Notes: generated by a model from the letters alone, not told the origin. DNA of 64,000 nucleotides from Desulfofustis limnaeus (GCF_023169885.1 NZ_AP025516.1:4009501-4073500), one strand, 5' to 3'. Counted from the first letter of the stretch, positions 8,405-16,785 are shown. Program-made: numbers and translations.

Positions 8405-9196
8405 TTATTTGTATGCGGTGATCGCCGCCGCGCGGACGTGTTGTTCGACGCCGCTGCCGGGAAACCAGTCACGGATGAATGCATCGCTCGTTTCCTGAAC
8501 GATGACTGATACGCTTGCAAAACCGGCCTGTTTCAATAGCTGCTCGATGTTGGTGATTGTTGCCGCACCCGTGACGCAGCCGCAATGGGCATCGACATCG
8601 TTTTTGATGTGCTCCGGCAGTGGTGAAATCGCCACGACATCGGATATGGCCAATCTGCCACCGGGTCGCAGTACCCGGTATGCTTCACGGAATACCTGCT
8701 CTTTGGCCGGGGATAGATTGATGACGCAGTTGGACATGATGACATCGACTGAATTGTCGGCGACCGGCAGATGTTCGATTTCTCCCAAACGGAACTCGAC
8801 ATTTTTCAGCTCGCTTTGCCGTGCGTTGTTCCTTGATTTGGCAATCATTTCCGGCGTCATATCCACACCGATCACCTGCCCGTCATCGCCAACCTGGCGA
8901 GCTGCCAGAAAACAGTCGAAGCCGCCGCCGCTACCGAGGTCGAGAACCACTTCGCCCGGTTTCAGGGCGGCGATGGTCTGGGGGTTACCGCAGCCAAGGC
9001 CCATGTTCGAGCCTTCCGGGACCCGAGCCAGTTCGTCTTTCGTATACCCCAGGCGGGTTGAAAAGGCAGCGTTGCCCAGGGTTGCCGGTGAGCAGCAACC
9101 GGTTGAACAACACGAATCAGACGTTTTCGCTATTTCAGCGTAGCGGGTGCGCACGTGCTCCCGGACACGATCGTCCTGCGAGTTTTCCATATTCAT
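8405..9196 (-). CDS. arsM: Arsenite S-adenosylmethionine methyltransferase
   Basis: A 263-residue class I methyltransferase. The SAM-binding loop is VLDLGSGGGFDCF near residue 84. It has the Cys set expected for As(III) binding: CCSTGCC near residues 29-35, CVIN in the MSNCVINLS segment, and GCVTG. ArsM methylates trivalent arsenic to mono-, di- and trimethyl forms. It is the last gene of arsR-arsC-arsM. Its ATG overlaps the arsC stop (ATGA), showing translational coupling. Confidence 0.95.
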   Translation of the reverse strand: MNMENSQDDRVREHVRTRYAEIAKTSDSCCSTGCCSPATLGNAAFSTRLGYTKDELARVPEGSNMGLGCGNPQTIAALKPGEVVLDLGSGGGFDCFLAARQVGDDGQVIGVDMTPEMIAKSRNNARQSELKNVEFRLGEIEHLPVADNSVDVIMSNCVINLSPAKEQVFREAYRVLRPGGRLAISDVVAISPLPEHIKNDVDAHCGCVTGAATITNIEQLLKQAGFASVSVIVQETSDAFIRDWFPGSGVEQHVRAAAITAYK

Positions 9197-9648
9197 CCCT
9201 CTTTTTTGTTTAATGATTCCGGCATGGTTTCGACAAATGCTTTGATTTCGTCTCTGATTCGGCGGTAACAGTCCAATTGCTCCTCCTCGGTGGCTCCCAT
9301 TTTTGCAAGCGCTCTTGCCATGTGCGGCGGATCGGCAAAGCCGACGTGGAACACCCTGCCGTTTCCTGGGAAAAACGGGCAGGTTTCATGAGCGTGGTCG
9401 CACACGGTGATGACGTAGTCCACTCTCGAATGGGTGAACTCATCGATATGTTTCGATCTGTGGCCGGAAATATCGACACCGGCTTCCGCCATGACGGTGA
9501 CGGCGCGCTGATCAAGGCCGTGCGTTTCAATGCCAGCAGAATAGGCCTCGATGACATCGCCTTTCAGGTGGTGTGCCCAACCTTCTGCCATCTGACTACG
9601 GCATGAGTTTCCCGTACACAGAAACAGTACCTTCAGTTTGTTGGTCAT
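9193..9648 (-). CDS. arsC: Thioredoxin-coupled arsenate reductase
   Basis: A 151-residue low-molecular-weight phosphatase-fold ArsC. The P-loop CTGNSCRSQMAEG is near residues 11-23. Further cysteines lie in VCDHAHETCPFFPG, matching the Cys82/Cys89 relay of the thioredoxin-dependent class. It reduces As(V) to As(III), which arsM can then methylate. No arsenite efflux pump gene (arsB/acr3) is present in the cluster, which is unusual: detoxification here would depend on methylation or on a pump encoded elsewhere. Confidence 0.95.
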   Translation of the reverse strand: MTNKLKVLFLCTGNSCRSQMAEGWAHHLKGDVIEAYSAGIETHGLDQRAVTVMAEAGVDISGHRSKHIDEFTHSRVDYVITVCDHAHETCPFFPGNGRVFHVGFADPPHMARALAKMGATEEEQLDCYRRIRDEIKAFVETMPESLNKKEG

Positions 9649-9780
9649 GGTTCAATACGTTATGCTCAATGGTAAAACGAATGAGATCGGGTCGTTTTCC
9701 TCAGAAGCTCATTCCATTATTCTGGTAACGTCGAAAGATAGAGGAAAAGATTTTACTGCACCAAGCGCCCCGTCATGTTT

Positions 9781-10089
9781 CTATTTCAGCTCATGGATTT
9801 TCTGCTGGAGTGAACAGCACTCGGAGAGCAGGAAATCGGCAAGCTCCCTGATCGCTTTGATCTGCGGTTGGCAATAGAGCGTGCGGCTGTCTCGTTTTTG
9901 CGTGACCAGGCCGACACGAACCAAGCGCTGTATATGGTGGGTGAGCGTCGAAGCCGGTACGTCCAGATTTTTTTGGATCGCACCGACCGGCAACCCGTCC
10001 TGTCCAGCCTTGACAAGTAGCCTGAGAATCGAAAGGCGGGTTTTGTTGCCCATCTCCGCGCACCGCTGGGCAGCTTGATCAAGATTCAT
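9781..10089 (-). CDS. arsR: ArsR-family arsenic-responsive repressor
   Basis: A 102-residue winged-helix protein: MGNKTRLSILRLLVKAG at the start of the domain, recognition helix VPASTLTHHIQRLVRVGLV, and a wing with RDSRTLYCQ. A C-terminal ECC pair near residue 92 could bind As(III) together with the Cys in the wing; the classical ELCVC site in helix 3 is absent. It is the first gene of the leftward arsenic operon. The promoter and an inverted-repeat operator lie immediately upstream. Confidence 0.92.
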   Translation of the reverse strand: MNLDQAAQRCAEMGNKTRLSILRLLVKAGQDGLPVGAIQKNLDVPASTLTHHIQRLVRVGLVTQKRDSRTLYCQPQIKAIRELADFLLSECCSLQQKIHELK

Positions 10090-10129
10090 CAGTATCTCTT
10101 ATTGGTTGACCTTTGAGGTGTCTGGCAGA

Positions 10130-10158
10130 ATGATAAAACCGAAGACGGTTCTCGTCAA
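10130..10158 (-). promoter_or_regulatory. arsR promoter
   Basis: Read leftward: TTGACG (-35, 10153-10158), 17-base spacer, TATCAT (-10, 10130-10135). The arsR start is about 40 bases downstream of the -10 box. This is a close match to the sigma70 consensus. Confidence 0.75.
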
Positions 10159-10161
10159 CTA

Positions 10162-10183
10162 TATTTCTAGTTTTATAGAAATA
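10162..10183. promoter_or_regulatory. Candidate ArsR operator
   Basis: The perfect inverted repeat TATTTCTA (10162-10169) / TAGAAATA (10176-10183) has a 6-base spacer. It lies 3 bases upstream of the arsR -35 box and between the divergent arsR and aldo/keto reductase genes, so one dimer could affect both. Confidence 0.6.
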
Positions 10184-10336
10184 AACACGATGTGACCTGT
10201 TCCTCTTCGGTAAAGGGTTGTCGTGTGCAGGCTTAGGTGCCCCGTGGTTGTTCTGTCCGAAAATTGTGTCTCGACCGGTCTGAATGGTTTTAAGTGGTGC
10301 GATGGGCCGTGAAACCAAAACCCTGAATGGAATCGT

Positions 10337-11314
10337 ATGAAGAAAAGACACGTTCTTGCAGATCTGTGCACTCCGGGCATTGGTTTTGGGTGCTGGGGCA
10401 TGTCCGATGCCTATGGCCCAGCAGATGAAAAAGAATCAGTTGCCACCCTGGAGGCCGCTTTGGCTGCCGGTATCCGACATTTCGATACGGCCGATGTTTA
10501 TGGCAACGGCCATAACGAAACCCTGTTGGGGAGGGTTCTTGCTGGTCGTCGGCACGACGTGTTTTTGGCGACAAAATTCGGTTTCGTCGGCGACGAGCAT
10601 GGACAGGTGTGTGTCGATGGTCGGCCGGAACGGGTCAAGAGCGCCTGTGAATCCAGTTTGCGCAGGCTTGGCACTGAGGTGATCGATCTCTACTACCTGC
10701 ATCGACGTGATGAACATGTGGCCATCGAGGAAACCGTAGGCGCCATGGCAGATCTTGTCAGTGAGGGTAAGGTGCGCTATCTCGGGCTTTCCGAAGTGTC
10801 AGCGGAAACCCTTCTCCGGGCGTCGGCCGTCCATCCCATTGCCGCCCTTCAGTCGGAATACAGCCTTTTCACCAGAACGCCGGAACGGACCGTGCTGCCG
10901 ATCTGCCGTGAACTCGGTACGGTACTGGTGGCTTTCTCCCCTCTTGGTCGCGGTTTGCTTACCGGTAAGCTGAAATCTCGGGCGCACCTGGCCGAAGGAG
11001 ACTATCGGCGAGAAATGCCTCGCTTTGCGGAAGGAAACCTGGAGAAAAACCTTGCCCTGGTTGCGGTTCTGGAGGCCATGGCGCTGGCCAAAAATGGCAC
11101 TGCCGCGCAAGTGGCACTTGCCTGGTTACTGGCTCAAGGGGAGGATATCCTGCCAATTCCCGGTATGAAACGGCAAGCCCATCTGCAGGACAACCTTGGG
11201 GCGCTGCGCATTCAGCTTACGCCTGAGGATCTCGCTTGTCTTTCCCGCTTGAGTGAGGCGGTCCACGGGCAGCGGCACAACCCCCATAACCTTCGGTTCA
11301 TTGAAGATAAATGA
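10337..11314 (+). CDS. Aldo/keto reductase
   Basis: A 325-residue TIM-barrel NADPH-dependent oxidoreductase. The catalytic tetrad is visible: Asp and Tyr in FDTADVYGNG, Lys in LATKFG and His in YYLHRRD. The C-terminal cofactor segment IPGMKRQAHLQDN resembles the AKR13/YakC-like branch. Carbonyl substrates are likely; the natural one is unknown. It is divergent from arsR and shares the regulatory region at 10090-10336, so arsenic-linked control is possible but unproven. Confidence 0.9.
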   Translation: MKKRHVLADLCTPGIGFGCWGMSDAYGPADEKESVATLEAALAAGIRHFDTADVYGNGHNETLLGRVLAGRRHDVFLATKFGFVGDEHGQVCVDGRPERVKSACESSLRRLGTEVIDLYYLHRRDEHVAIEETVGAMADLVSEGKVRYLGLSEVSAETLLRASAVHPIAALQSEYSLFTRTPERTVLPICRELGTVLVAFSPLGRGLLTGKLKSRAHLAEGDYRREMPRFAEGNLEKNLALVAVLEAMALAKNGTAAQVALAWLLAQGEDILPIPGMKRQAHLQDNLGALRIQLTPEDLACLSRLSEAVHGQRHNPHNLRFIEDK

Positions 11315-11428
11315 AACGAAGGGCTCATTGAACAAGTGAAAGAGTGAGGCGGTAGAGGCTATCGACAAAAAGCCGGTGAGCAACGCCCCGAACCGGAGAG
11401 AAAGACAAAACGATGCTCTTGACAACGA

Positions 11429-11480
11429 TTACCGGAAAATGACTGGTTTTGGTCGTTTTGCGCCTGGTATTTTCCGGTAA
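11429..11480. repeat. 12-bp perfect inverted repeat upstream of the flavodiiron gene
   Basis: TTACCGGAAAAT (11429-11440) and ATTTTCCGGTAA (11469-11480) are exact inverted copies, 28 bases apart, with starts 40 bp apart, roughly four helical turns. It lies 85 bp upstream of the fprA start. It may be a paired operator or an mRNA stem. Confidence 0.55.
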
Positions 11481-11565
11481 CCGACTTATCTTTCGAACTA
11501 TTATTGCAGCTACCCAAAGCCTTTCGATCATAGCCCTTATAACCTCACCTAATGGAGCGACATCA

Positions 11566-12792
11566 ATGCACATCAAGCCAGTGGTCGACGACATCTATCG
11601 GCTCTCTGTTAATATTGAAGATACAAACTATCTCTTCGAGGGTATTTGGCCCATTCCCCACGGCATTTCGATAAACGGCTACCTGATTAAGGCGGAAAAG
11701 AACGTCCTGATCGACCTGACACAGGATATTTTCAGCTTCCCGCAAGAGTTTGTTCAGCAGATGGGCGGGGTGGCTCTTGATATCGAGGATATCGATATCC
11801 TCGTCGTCAATCACATGGAACCGGATCACTCCGGGTGGTTGCGGGAATTCTGCAAAAGAAACAGCAAGGCGGTGATCTACTGTACCAAGAAGGCTGTACC
11901 GCTGCTCAACGCCTTTGCCGGGGTTCCGGCCGAGCGTGCCATTGCCATCAGCGATGGAATGATCCTGGAGGTGGGCGATTACCAACTGCAGTTTTTCGAT
12001 ACTCCCAACATCCACTGGCCGGAAACCATGATGACCTATGAGCGCAAACGAAAGATTCTTTTTTCCTGCGACGCCTTCGGGTCCTACGGCAGTATCGATG
12101 AGAACGCTATCTTCGATGATCAGGTATCCTCGGAGAAACACGCGTTCTTTGAACAAGAGGCCTTGCGCTATTACGCCAATATCGTAGCCACCTTCTCCCC
12201 GTTTGTTCTCAAGGGGTTGGAGAAATTGAGCGGCCTGGAGGTGAAGGTTATCTGCCCTTCGCACGGCATCATCTGGCGCGAGAATCCGGCGGTGATCATC
12301 AATCACTACCAGCGCTACGCCGAATACTGCAAAGGGCCGGCCGAACGGGAGGTGACGGTGGTGTGGAGCTCCATGTACGGCAACACCAAACAGGTATTGA
12401 ACCTGGTGATCGAGACCTTGCGCAAGCGCGACATCCCGGTACACGTGTTTCAGGTGCCCGGGGATGAGATCGGCTATATCCTTGCCAGCGCCTGGAAATC
12501 GGCCGGCCTGATCTTCGGTATGCCGACCTACGAATACAAGATGTTTCCGCCCATGGCCCATGTGATCGACGAGTTACAGGTGAAAAAGGTCACCAATAAA
12601 AAAGTATTCCGTTTTGGTTCGTATGGGTGGTCCGGCGGGGCACAGAAAGATTTCGAAAACAAGACTGAAAAATCCGGCTGGGACAAGCTCGGCTACTACG
12701 AGTGGCAGGGCGCTCCCACCGACCAGGACAAGGCTGCCATCCAGCAGGAACTTCACACCTACTGTGACGCCTTGATCGAATTCACCAGCTGA
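11566..12792 (+). CDS. fprA: A-type flavodiiron protein (O2/NO reductase)
   Basis: A 408-residue protein. The N-terminal metallo-beta-lactamase domain has the diiron signature NHMEPDHSG near residue 83 and a later CPSHGIIWR ligand segment. The C-terminal flavodoxin domain begins near residue 260, with FMN loop SMYGNTKQ. These proteins reduce O2 to water or NO to N2O using rubredoxin or other donors, protecting anaerobes. No rubredoxin domain is fused and no rubredoxin gene is adjacent. The start at 11566 is preceded by GGAG; an upstream extension in the same frame has no ribosome site. A long inverted repeat upstream suggests regulation. Confidence 0.93.
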   Translation: MHIKPVVDDIYRLSVNIEDTNYLFEGIWPIPHGISINGYLIKAEKNVLIDLTQDIFSFPQEFVQQMGGVALDIEDIDILVVNHMEPDHSGWLREFCKRNSKAVIYCTKKAVPLLNAFAGVPAERAIAISDGMILEVGDYQLQFFDTPNIHWPETMMTYERKRKILFSCDAFGSYGSIDENAIFDDQVSSEKHAFFEQEALRYYANIVATFSPFVLKGLEKLSGLEVKVICPSHGIIWRENPAVIINHYQRYAEYCKGPAEREVTVVWSSMYGNTKQVLNLVIETLRKRDIPVHVFQVPGDEIGYILASAWKSAGLIFGMPTYEYKMFPPMAHVIDELQVKKVTNKKVFRFGSYGWSGGAQKDFENKTEKSGWDKLGYYEWQGAPTDQDKAAIQQELHTYCDALIEFTS

Positions 12793-13124
12793 AAACATCG
12801 TTACGTGGCTCGTGGTAAGAGGGCGATAAGGGGGCACTCGTTACACGACGGGCATTGCCGTCTCTTGCTGCTCTAGTGACGCCTGCCGCGTGCGGCCGAA
12901 GGAAGCCACAGCACGCATAATCGATTGGCAGACGTTCGGCAGTTTATGGTAATGGTGAGTGCCGGTGAACACCTGCGGCTCCTGCCGTGAGCCCTGGTCC
13001 ATCCTCCGATGCCTCAGATGGCTAAGCGAGACGAACCACGGTGACTGCGGCAGACAGGAAAAGTTCCGGTAGCTGCCTACCGGGTTGATACGGATCGTCA
13101 ATCGCTGGTCATGGAGAGTACAAC
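12793..13124. other. Intergenic stretch with a strong hairpin, no gene recognised
   Basis: No supported gene. CCGGTAG (13066-13072) and CTACCGG (13077-13083) form a perfect 7-bp stem with a CTGC loop, about 40 bp upstream of the ACT-domain gene. Other GC-rich partial stems precede it, so a structured leader is possible. I could not match it to a known riboswitch. Confidence 0.4.
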
Positions 13125-13667
13125 ATGTCACACAGGTATATTTTGACGGCGTTCAGTAATGATCGCCCGGGCATCGTTGCCGATATTACCCAAATCATCT
13201 ATGAGAATAATTGCAACCTGGAAGAATCAGCCATGGCCAATCTGGCCGGGGAGTTCGCTCTGATTTTCCTCTTCTCACCATTGTCCGGTGACCGTGGCGA
13301 AAACCTGGAAGAGATTTTAACCAGGGAATGTCGCCGCCTCGAGCGTGACAAGGGGATTACCGCGTTCGTCCGATCAGTCGCACCATCGTCGCCCAATCCG
13401 GAGATGCAGGAGACCAAAGCGGCCGCTATTACCGTGGAAGGCCTTGATCACGCCGGCATCGTTTACAAGATCAGCCGGTTTCTTGCGGATAACCAGATCA
13501 ACATCAGCAGTCTCAACTCAACGGTCAAATCGTCACCGGAGAGCGGCGGAGCCGTCTACCGCATGCGTATCGAGGTGGAAATCCCGTCCAGCCTCAAACG
13601 GGAGGAGGTAGAAAGAGGACTGCGCCGGATTGGCGACGGATTGCTGGTAGACATTATTCTCGAATAG
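13125..13667 (+). CDS. Two-ACT-domain regulatory protein (GcvR-like)
   Basis: A 180-residue protein with tandem ACT domains. The first starts at residue 4 (ILTAFSNDRPGIVADITQIIYE) and the second near residue 100 (ITVEGLDHAGIVYKISRFLADNQINISSL). This architecture is shared with GcvR, the glycine cleavage repressor accessory protein of gammaproteobacteria, and with stand-alone amino-acid sensors. No DNA-binding domain is present, so it would act through a partner or as a metabolite sensor. GGAGAG precedes the ATG. No glycine cleavage genes are nearby. Confidence 0.85.
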   Translation: MSHRYILTAFSNDRPGIVADITQIIYENNCNLEESAMANLAGEFALIFLFSPLSGDRGENLEEILTRECRRLERDKGITAFVRSVAPSSPNPEMQETKAAAITVEGLDHAGIVYKISRFLADNQINISSLNSTVKSSPESGGAVYRMRIEVEIPSSLKREEVERGLRRIGDGLLVDIILE

Positions 13668-13740
13668 ACAGATGAGTTTGAAAAATTCGAAATATGATTA
13701 AAGATCGAAATGCGTTGGCACACTTTACCTCAGGCAGATT

Positions 13741-13890
13741 TATAATCTTCCGAAAGGAAACTGTGATTGCGCAACGTTGAGATGGTACCAAACGGCCCCT
13801 TTTCAAGGTTCCCAGCAAACAGAAGCAGATACTAAACGGTGATATCCAAAAAGGCCCGAGAGCTGACCGGCCTCTCCGGGCTCTTTTTTT
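13741..13890 (+). ncRNA. Candidate small RNA (promoter-like box to terminator)
   Basis: A perfect -10-like TATAAT lies at 13741-13746, with an imperfect -35 upstream (TTGGCA at 13715-13720, spacing 20). The stretch then runs without any coding signal to a strong intrinsic terminator ending at 13890, implying a transcript of about 135-140 nt. It does not resemble 6S, SRP, RNase P or tmRNA. It could also be only the 3' end of the ACT-gene transcript. Confidence 0.3.
13853..13890 (+). terminator. Intrinsic terminator
   Basis: GGCCCGAGAG (13853-13862) pairs with CTCTC-C-GGGCT (13872-13882) with one bulged C, followed by seven T residues (13884-13890). It terminates the ACT-domain gene or the candidate small RNA and separates both from the exchanger gene. 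Confidence 0.8.
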
Positions 13891-14012
13891 CGAGGATCTT
13901 TGGGGGATGGAGGGCCGCTCACTGGTTTCGGATCTCGTCACGCCGTAAAACGTGGCAAAAGGCGACCTCCAGAGAACAACAGTGCGGCCCGTTATTACTC
14001 TCATAGACAAAC

Positions 14013-14996
14013 ATGATTATACCATTTTTGGCAGTTATTTGTGGCTTGGCGCTGCTGGTCTGGGGCGCCGATCGATTTGTGGAAGGGTCAGCTTGCACGG
14101 CCCGTTATTTTGGTATGCCGCCGCTCCTCATCGGCATGGTGATCGTCGGGTTCGGCACCTCCGCACCGGAAATGGTGGTGTCGGCGCTGGCTGCTTCGCA
14201 AGGCAATCCGGGGATCGCCCTGGGTAATGCCTATGGCTCGAATATCACCAACATCGCCCTTATTCTCGGTCTCACCGCCATCATCAGCCCCATCGCCGTA
14301 CATTCGCAGGTGCTTCGTAAGGAGCTTCCCCTTCTCACCCTGGTAACCGCCTTGGCGGCTTGGCAGTTGTGGGATGGAGAGATCACGCGGACCGATGCGG
14401 CGGTGCTGCTGGCCGTGTTTGCCGGCCTGATGGCATGGACGGTTTGGCAAGGTTTGCAGAAAAAGGATGATTCGCTCGGCAGCGAAATGGAACAGGAACT
14501 GGAAATTCACCGCATGCCCATCCGCCGAGCCTCTTTCTGGTTGGTCGTCGGGTTACTATTTTTAATCCTCAGCTCTCGCATCCTGGTCTGGGGTGCGGTG
14601 GAAATTGCCAACGGCTTTGGGGTCAGCGATCTGATCATCGGTTTGACCATCGTCGCGGTCGGTACCTCGCTACCTGAACTGGCGTCGTCACTGATCGCTA
14701 CCCGTAAAGGGGAGCATGATATCGCTCTCGGGAATGTGCTCGGCTCCAACCTGTTCAACACCCTGGCCGTCGTCGGTATCGCCGGAGCCATTCACCCCCT
14801 GACCGTGGGCCCGGAGGTCTTTAACCGCGACATGTTGGTCATGGCTGCGTTGACCGTATCTCTGTTCGTCATCGGTTATGGCTTCCGGGGTCCGGGATTA
14901 GGACGTATCAACCGGATCGAGGGCGCTTTTCTGCTGGCCTGCTGGGTGGGATACACCGCTTTATTGATCAGCACGGTTTTTGGTCAGCCGATATAG
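14013..14996 (+). CDS. CaCA-family Na+/Ca2+ exchanger-like antiporter (YrbG-like)
   Basis: A 327-residue inner-membrane protein with two inverted repeats of about five transmembrane helices each. The alpha-repeat signatures are GFGTSAPEMVVSALAA with GNAYGSNITN (first half) and AVGTSLPELASSLIA with GNVLGSNLFN (second half). The acidic residues in SAPE and SLPE bind the cation. It is probably a cation/proton or Na+/Ca2+ antiporter; the ion cannot be decided from sequence. No good ribosome site precedes the ATG. It stands alone after a terminator. Confidence 0.92.
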   Translation: MIIPFLAVICGLALLVWGADRFVEGSACTARYFGMPPLLIGMVIVGFGTSAPEMVVSALAASQGNPGIALGNAYGSNITNIALILGLTAIISPIAVHSQVLRKELPLLTLVTALAAWQLWDGEITRTDAAVLLAVFAGLMAWTVWQGLQKKDDSLGSEMEQELEIHRMPIRRASFWLVVGLLFLILSSRILVWGAVEIANGFGVSDLIIGLTIVAVGTSLPELASSLIATRKGEHDIALGNVLGSNLFNTLAVVGIAGAIHPLTVGPEVFNRDMLVMAALTVSLFVIGYGFRGPGLGRINRIEGAFLLACWVGYTALLISTVFGQPI

Positions 14997-15010
14997 CGTG
15001 CCTCCCGTGT

Positions 15011-15181
15011 ATGATCACAGGGAAAGGGGTACCATCATCACTCGCGATTCCGGTTGTGACGTCAGCAACAATGGTTGCCGGCGGAGGTGTTGCAGCGGAG
15101 GAAATCAAGGGCGCCGCCACCCGGCCCGGCCTCTGGCAGACGGTACGGGCAGGTCAGGTGGCGGCAAGGGAGATCCGTTGA
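15011..15181 (+). CDS. Possible 56-residue small protein or gene remnant
   Basis: An uninterrupted frame from ATG 15011 to TGA 15181. The product begins MITGKGVPSSLAIPVVTSAT and continues as an Ala/Gly/Val-rich stretch ending TVRAGQVAAREIR. The composition looks protein-like, but no ribosome binding site is visible and I recognise no family. It lies just downstream of the exchanger gene and could be a decayed C-terminal fragment. Confidence 0.25.
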   Translation: MITGKGVPSSLAIPVVTSATMVAGGGVAAEEIKGAATRPGLWQTVRAGQVAAREIR

Positions 15182-15182
15182 A

Positions 15183-15959
15183 TCAGGAGGCCTTTTTAAA
15201 GACGATCAACGGGCAGTTTTTACAAATATCGGCACCCGGGAAGGCGTCTCCGGGGCGGGTAATGGAGGAACTGCCAAGTTTTTCCTTGCGCTCGAGCAGT
15301 CTTTGAACGAGCGGCTCGAGATGTTCGCCGGGAATGATGAAGTTGGTTTCACCACGTTCGGTTTTACCGGCGTTGTAGGACCCTGAACAGGCCGGCAGGG
15401 TGTTCGCCAGTTTTTCGTTGTATACGTATACGTTACCTGCGCATGCCGAGGAGTTCATCGTGATGTTAGGCCGCATCGGGTGATTGTCGGTGGCTGCCAT
15501 CCAGTCGACGGCAAGATGGTAGGCCTGCATGTTGTCACAATAGAAGTGGACCGTGTCGGGGACAAATTTAATGTCGCCCAGCGGGGCAACCACGACCCCG
15601 ATCAGCCCAGGCTTGAGACGCGGTTTGGAACGTACGAACCGTTCCGCCTGCGCCTCGTCCTTGACATACTTGAGATGGCTCTTGATCTCTTTATCGTCAA
15701 TGTCTTTCCAACCGAAACTGCATTGCGAGTTTGTGCATCCGAGCCCTTCCTGTTCGGCGTAGACGATCTGTCCCTTCATTCGGGCGGCGATCTCCCACTG
15801 GCAGAAAGTCATCGGTTTTACCGGCGTATAATATTCGTGATCCTTCTTGAATTGGTCAATTTCCTTTTGGTCGAAGAAGAATTTGACGGCAATGGGGAAG
15901 TGGTAAAGCCTTAATTCTTCCATCAGAGTGTGTTGCATTTCTTTGTAACTGAGCGCCAT
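15183..15959 (-). CDS. DUF169 family protein
   Basis: A 258-residue protein matching DUF169, a family common in sulfate reducers and other anaerobes. Visible features are FPIAVKFFFD near residue 20, conserved cysteines in TFCQW, GCTNSQCSFGW and ACSGSYN, and the C-terminal pair ICKNCPLIVF. The Cys content suggests a metal or Fe-S role; the function is unknown. I chose ATG 15959 because AGGAGG lies 7 bases upstream; the frame extends 30 residues further without another good site. A near-palindrome at 15991-16011 lies just upstream. Confidence 0.8.
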   Translation of the reverse strand: MALSYKEMQHTLMEELRLYHFPIAVKFFFDQKEIDQFKKDHEYYTPVKPMTFCQWEIAARMKGQIVYAEQEGLGCTNSQCSFGWKDIDDKEIKSHLKYVKDEAQAERFVRSKPRLKPGLIGVVVAPLGDIKFVPDTVHFYCDNMQAYHLAVDWMAATDNHPMRPNITMNSSACAGNVYVYNEKLANTLPACSGSYNAGKTERGETNFIIPGEHLEPLVQRLLERKEKLGSSSITRPGDAFPGADICKNCPLIVFKKAS

Positions 15960-15990
15960 AATATCCTCCTGTTGGCAGTTGACAACGATC

Positions 15991-16011
15991 TCATGGAGAG
16001 ATCTCTCATGA
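15991..16011. promoter_or_regulatory. Near-perfect palindrome upstream of the DUF169 gene
   Basis: The 21-base segment TCATGGAGAGATCTCTCATGA is a palindrome except for one extra G; its core GAGAGATCTCTC is exact. It lies about 35 bp upstream of the start codon on the leader side, where a repressor site or an mRNA stem could act. Confidence 0.4.
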
Positions 16012-16656
16012 CTTGCTGTGACAATCTTGAAGCTACCCATTAATAGCAAATTCCGTACCTGCTGGATGGAATCGTTCTCGAATCTGGTGGGCCTTTTGTA
16101 AAAGATCTTTGTGTTTGTTCCTAACGTACTGGTATAAAATGATTAATATGGCATTTTTGCCGGTCGAAATAGATGGGCAGACCAAGGGAGTTATTTTTGG
16201 CTGGAGATCAGAGGGGGGCCACCCGGTTTGAATTGAGTGGTTGAGACGCCTTTTCTGCATCAATTTTGTGGCATGAAGCTGCCATAAACATTTCAAGACG
16301 AACAATTATTATTTTGTATTAACATGTTATCTGGTGCAACATTTATGCTGCATCAGCTGCACCGACATGGATTTATGATCATGGATGAACAGGTCTGGCA
16401 CCAAAACAAATAGGCCTTTGCACCAACTAACGCGTGCAACAAAAGGGTTGCTGCTAAAAGGAAGGTCGTTGAGTGGCCGTTACGGCTCGCCGTGCCCCCT
16501 GCCGATGGAGGGTCGGGATTTTCGATAGGCTGTTGCGTTGAAGGGAAAGGGAAAGGCAGAATCGGTCACGTATCCATGGTCGAGGCAAGGGGAGCGGTGG
16601 CTGGAAAGAAACCAGCTGGCTGCCGGTACAGATCCGGTACGAGCAGGTATCTGTCC

Positions 16657-16688
16657 GGGGTCGCCGTCTTCTGCTAAACGGCGACCCC
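16657..16688. terminator. Strong stem-loop beyond the rnf operon
   Basis: GGGGTCGCCG (16657-16666) and CGGCGACCCC (16679-16688) are a perfect 10-bp stem with a 12-base loop. It lies about 100 bases past the rnfB stop in the direction of transcription. No T-run follows on the leftward strand, so termination may be factor-assisted, or the stem may protect the mRNA end. Confidence 0.45.
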
Positions 16689-16785
16689 GTTTGTGCTGGT
16701 CGGGCTGTAGATGGCACCGTGACTCGTGCGGTTTGACTCGGTTGTCAGCGATTGCGGTGCCGGGCCAACTGGTGTGGCGGACGTA

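Larger units (their letters stand above)
15960..16785. other. Long AT-rich to GC-rich intergenic region
   Basis: More than 800 bases separate the end of the rnf operon from the DUF169 gene, both leftward. The DUF169-proximal half is AT-rich and probably holds the DUF169 promoter. Around 16330-16440, GGTGCAAC/GTGCACC-like motifs recur (16332, 16366, 16420, 16432). The rnf-proximal half is GC-rich, with a strong hairpin at 16657-16688. No protein-coding frame with a ribosome site or known family was seen. Confidence 0.5.

Noticed and set aside
8197-8421. Open frames on both strands between the esterase and arsM genes
   Set aside because: Low-complexity basic translation, no start signal, and partial overlap with arsM.
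11563-12561. Long leftward frame opposite fprA
   Set aside because: Antisense shadow; the flavodiiron motifs are on the other strand.
12947-13083. Possible riboswitch upstream of the ACT-domain gene
   Set aside because: No match to the consensus cores of the glycine, cobalamin, TPP, SAM or lysine riboswitches that I could verify by eye.
12841-13131. Leftward 96-residue frame upstream of the ACT gene
   Set aside because: It overlaps the ACT start codon and has no conserved pattern; the GC-rich stems explain the open frame.
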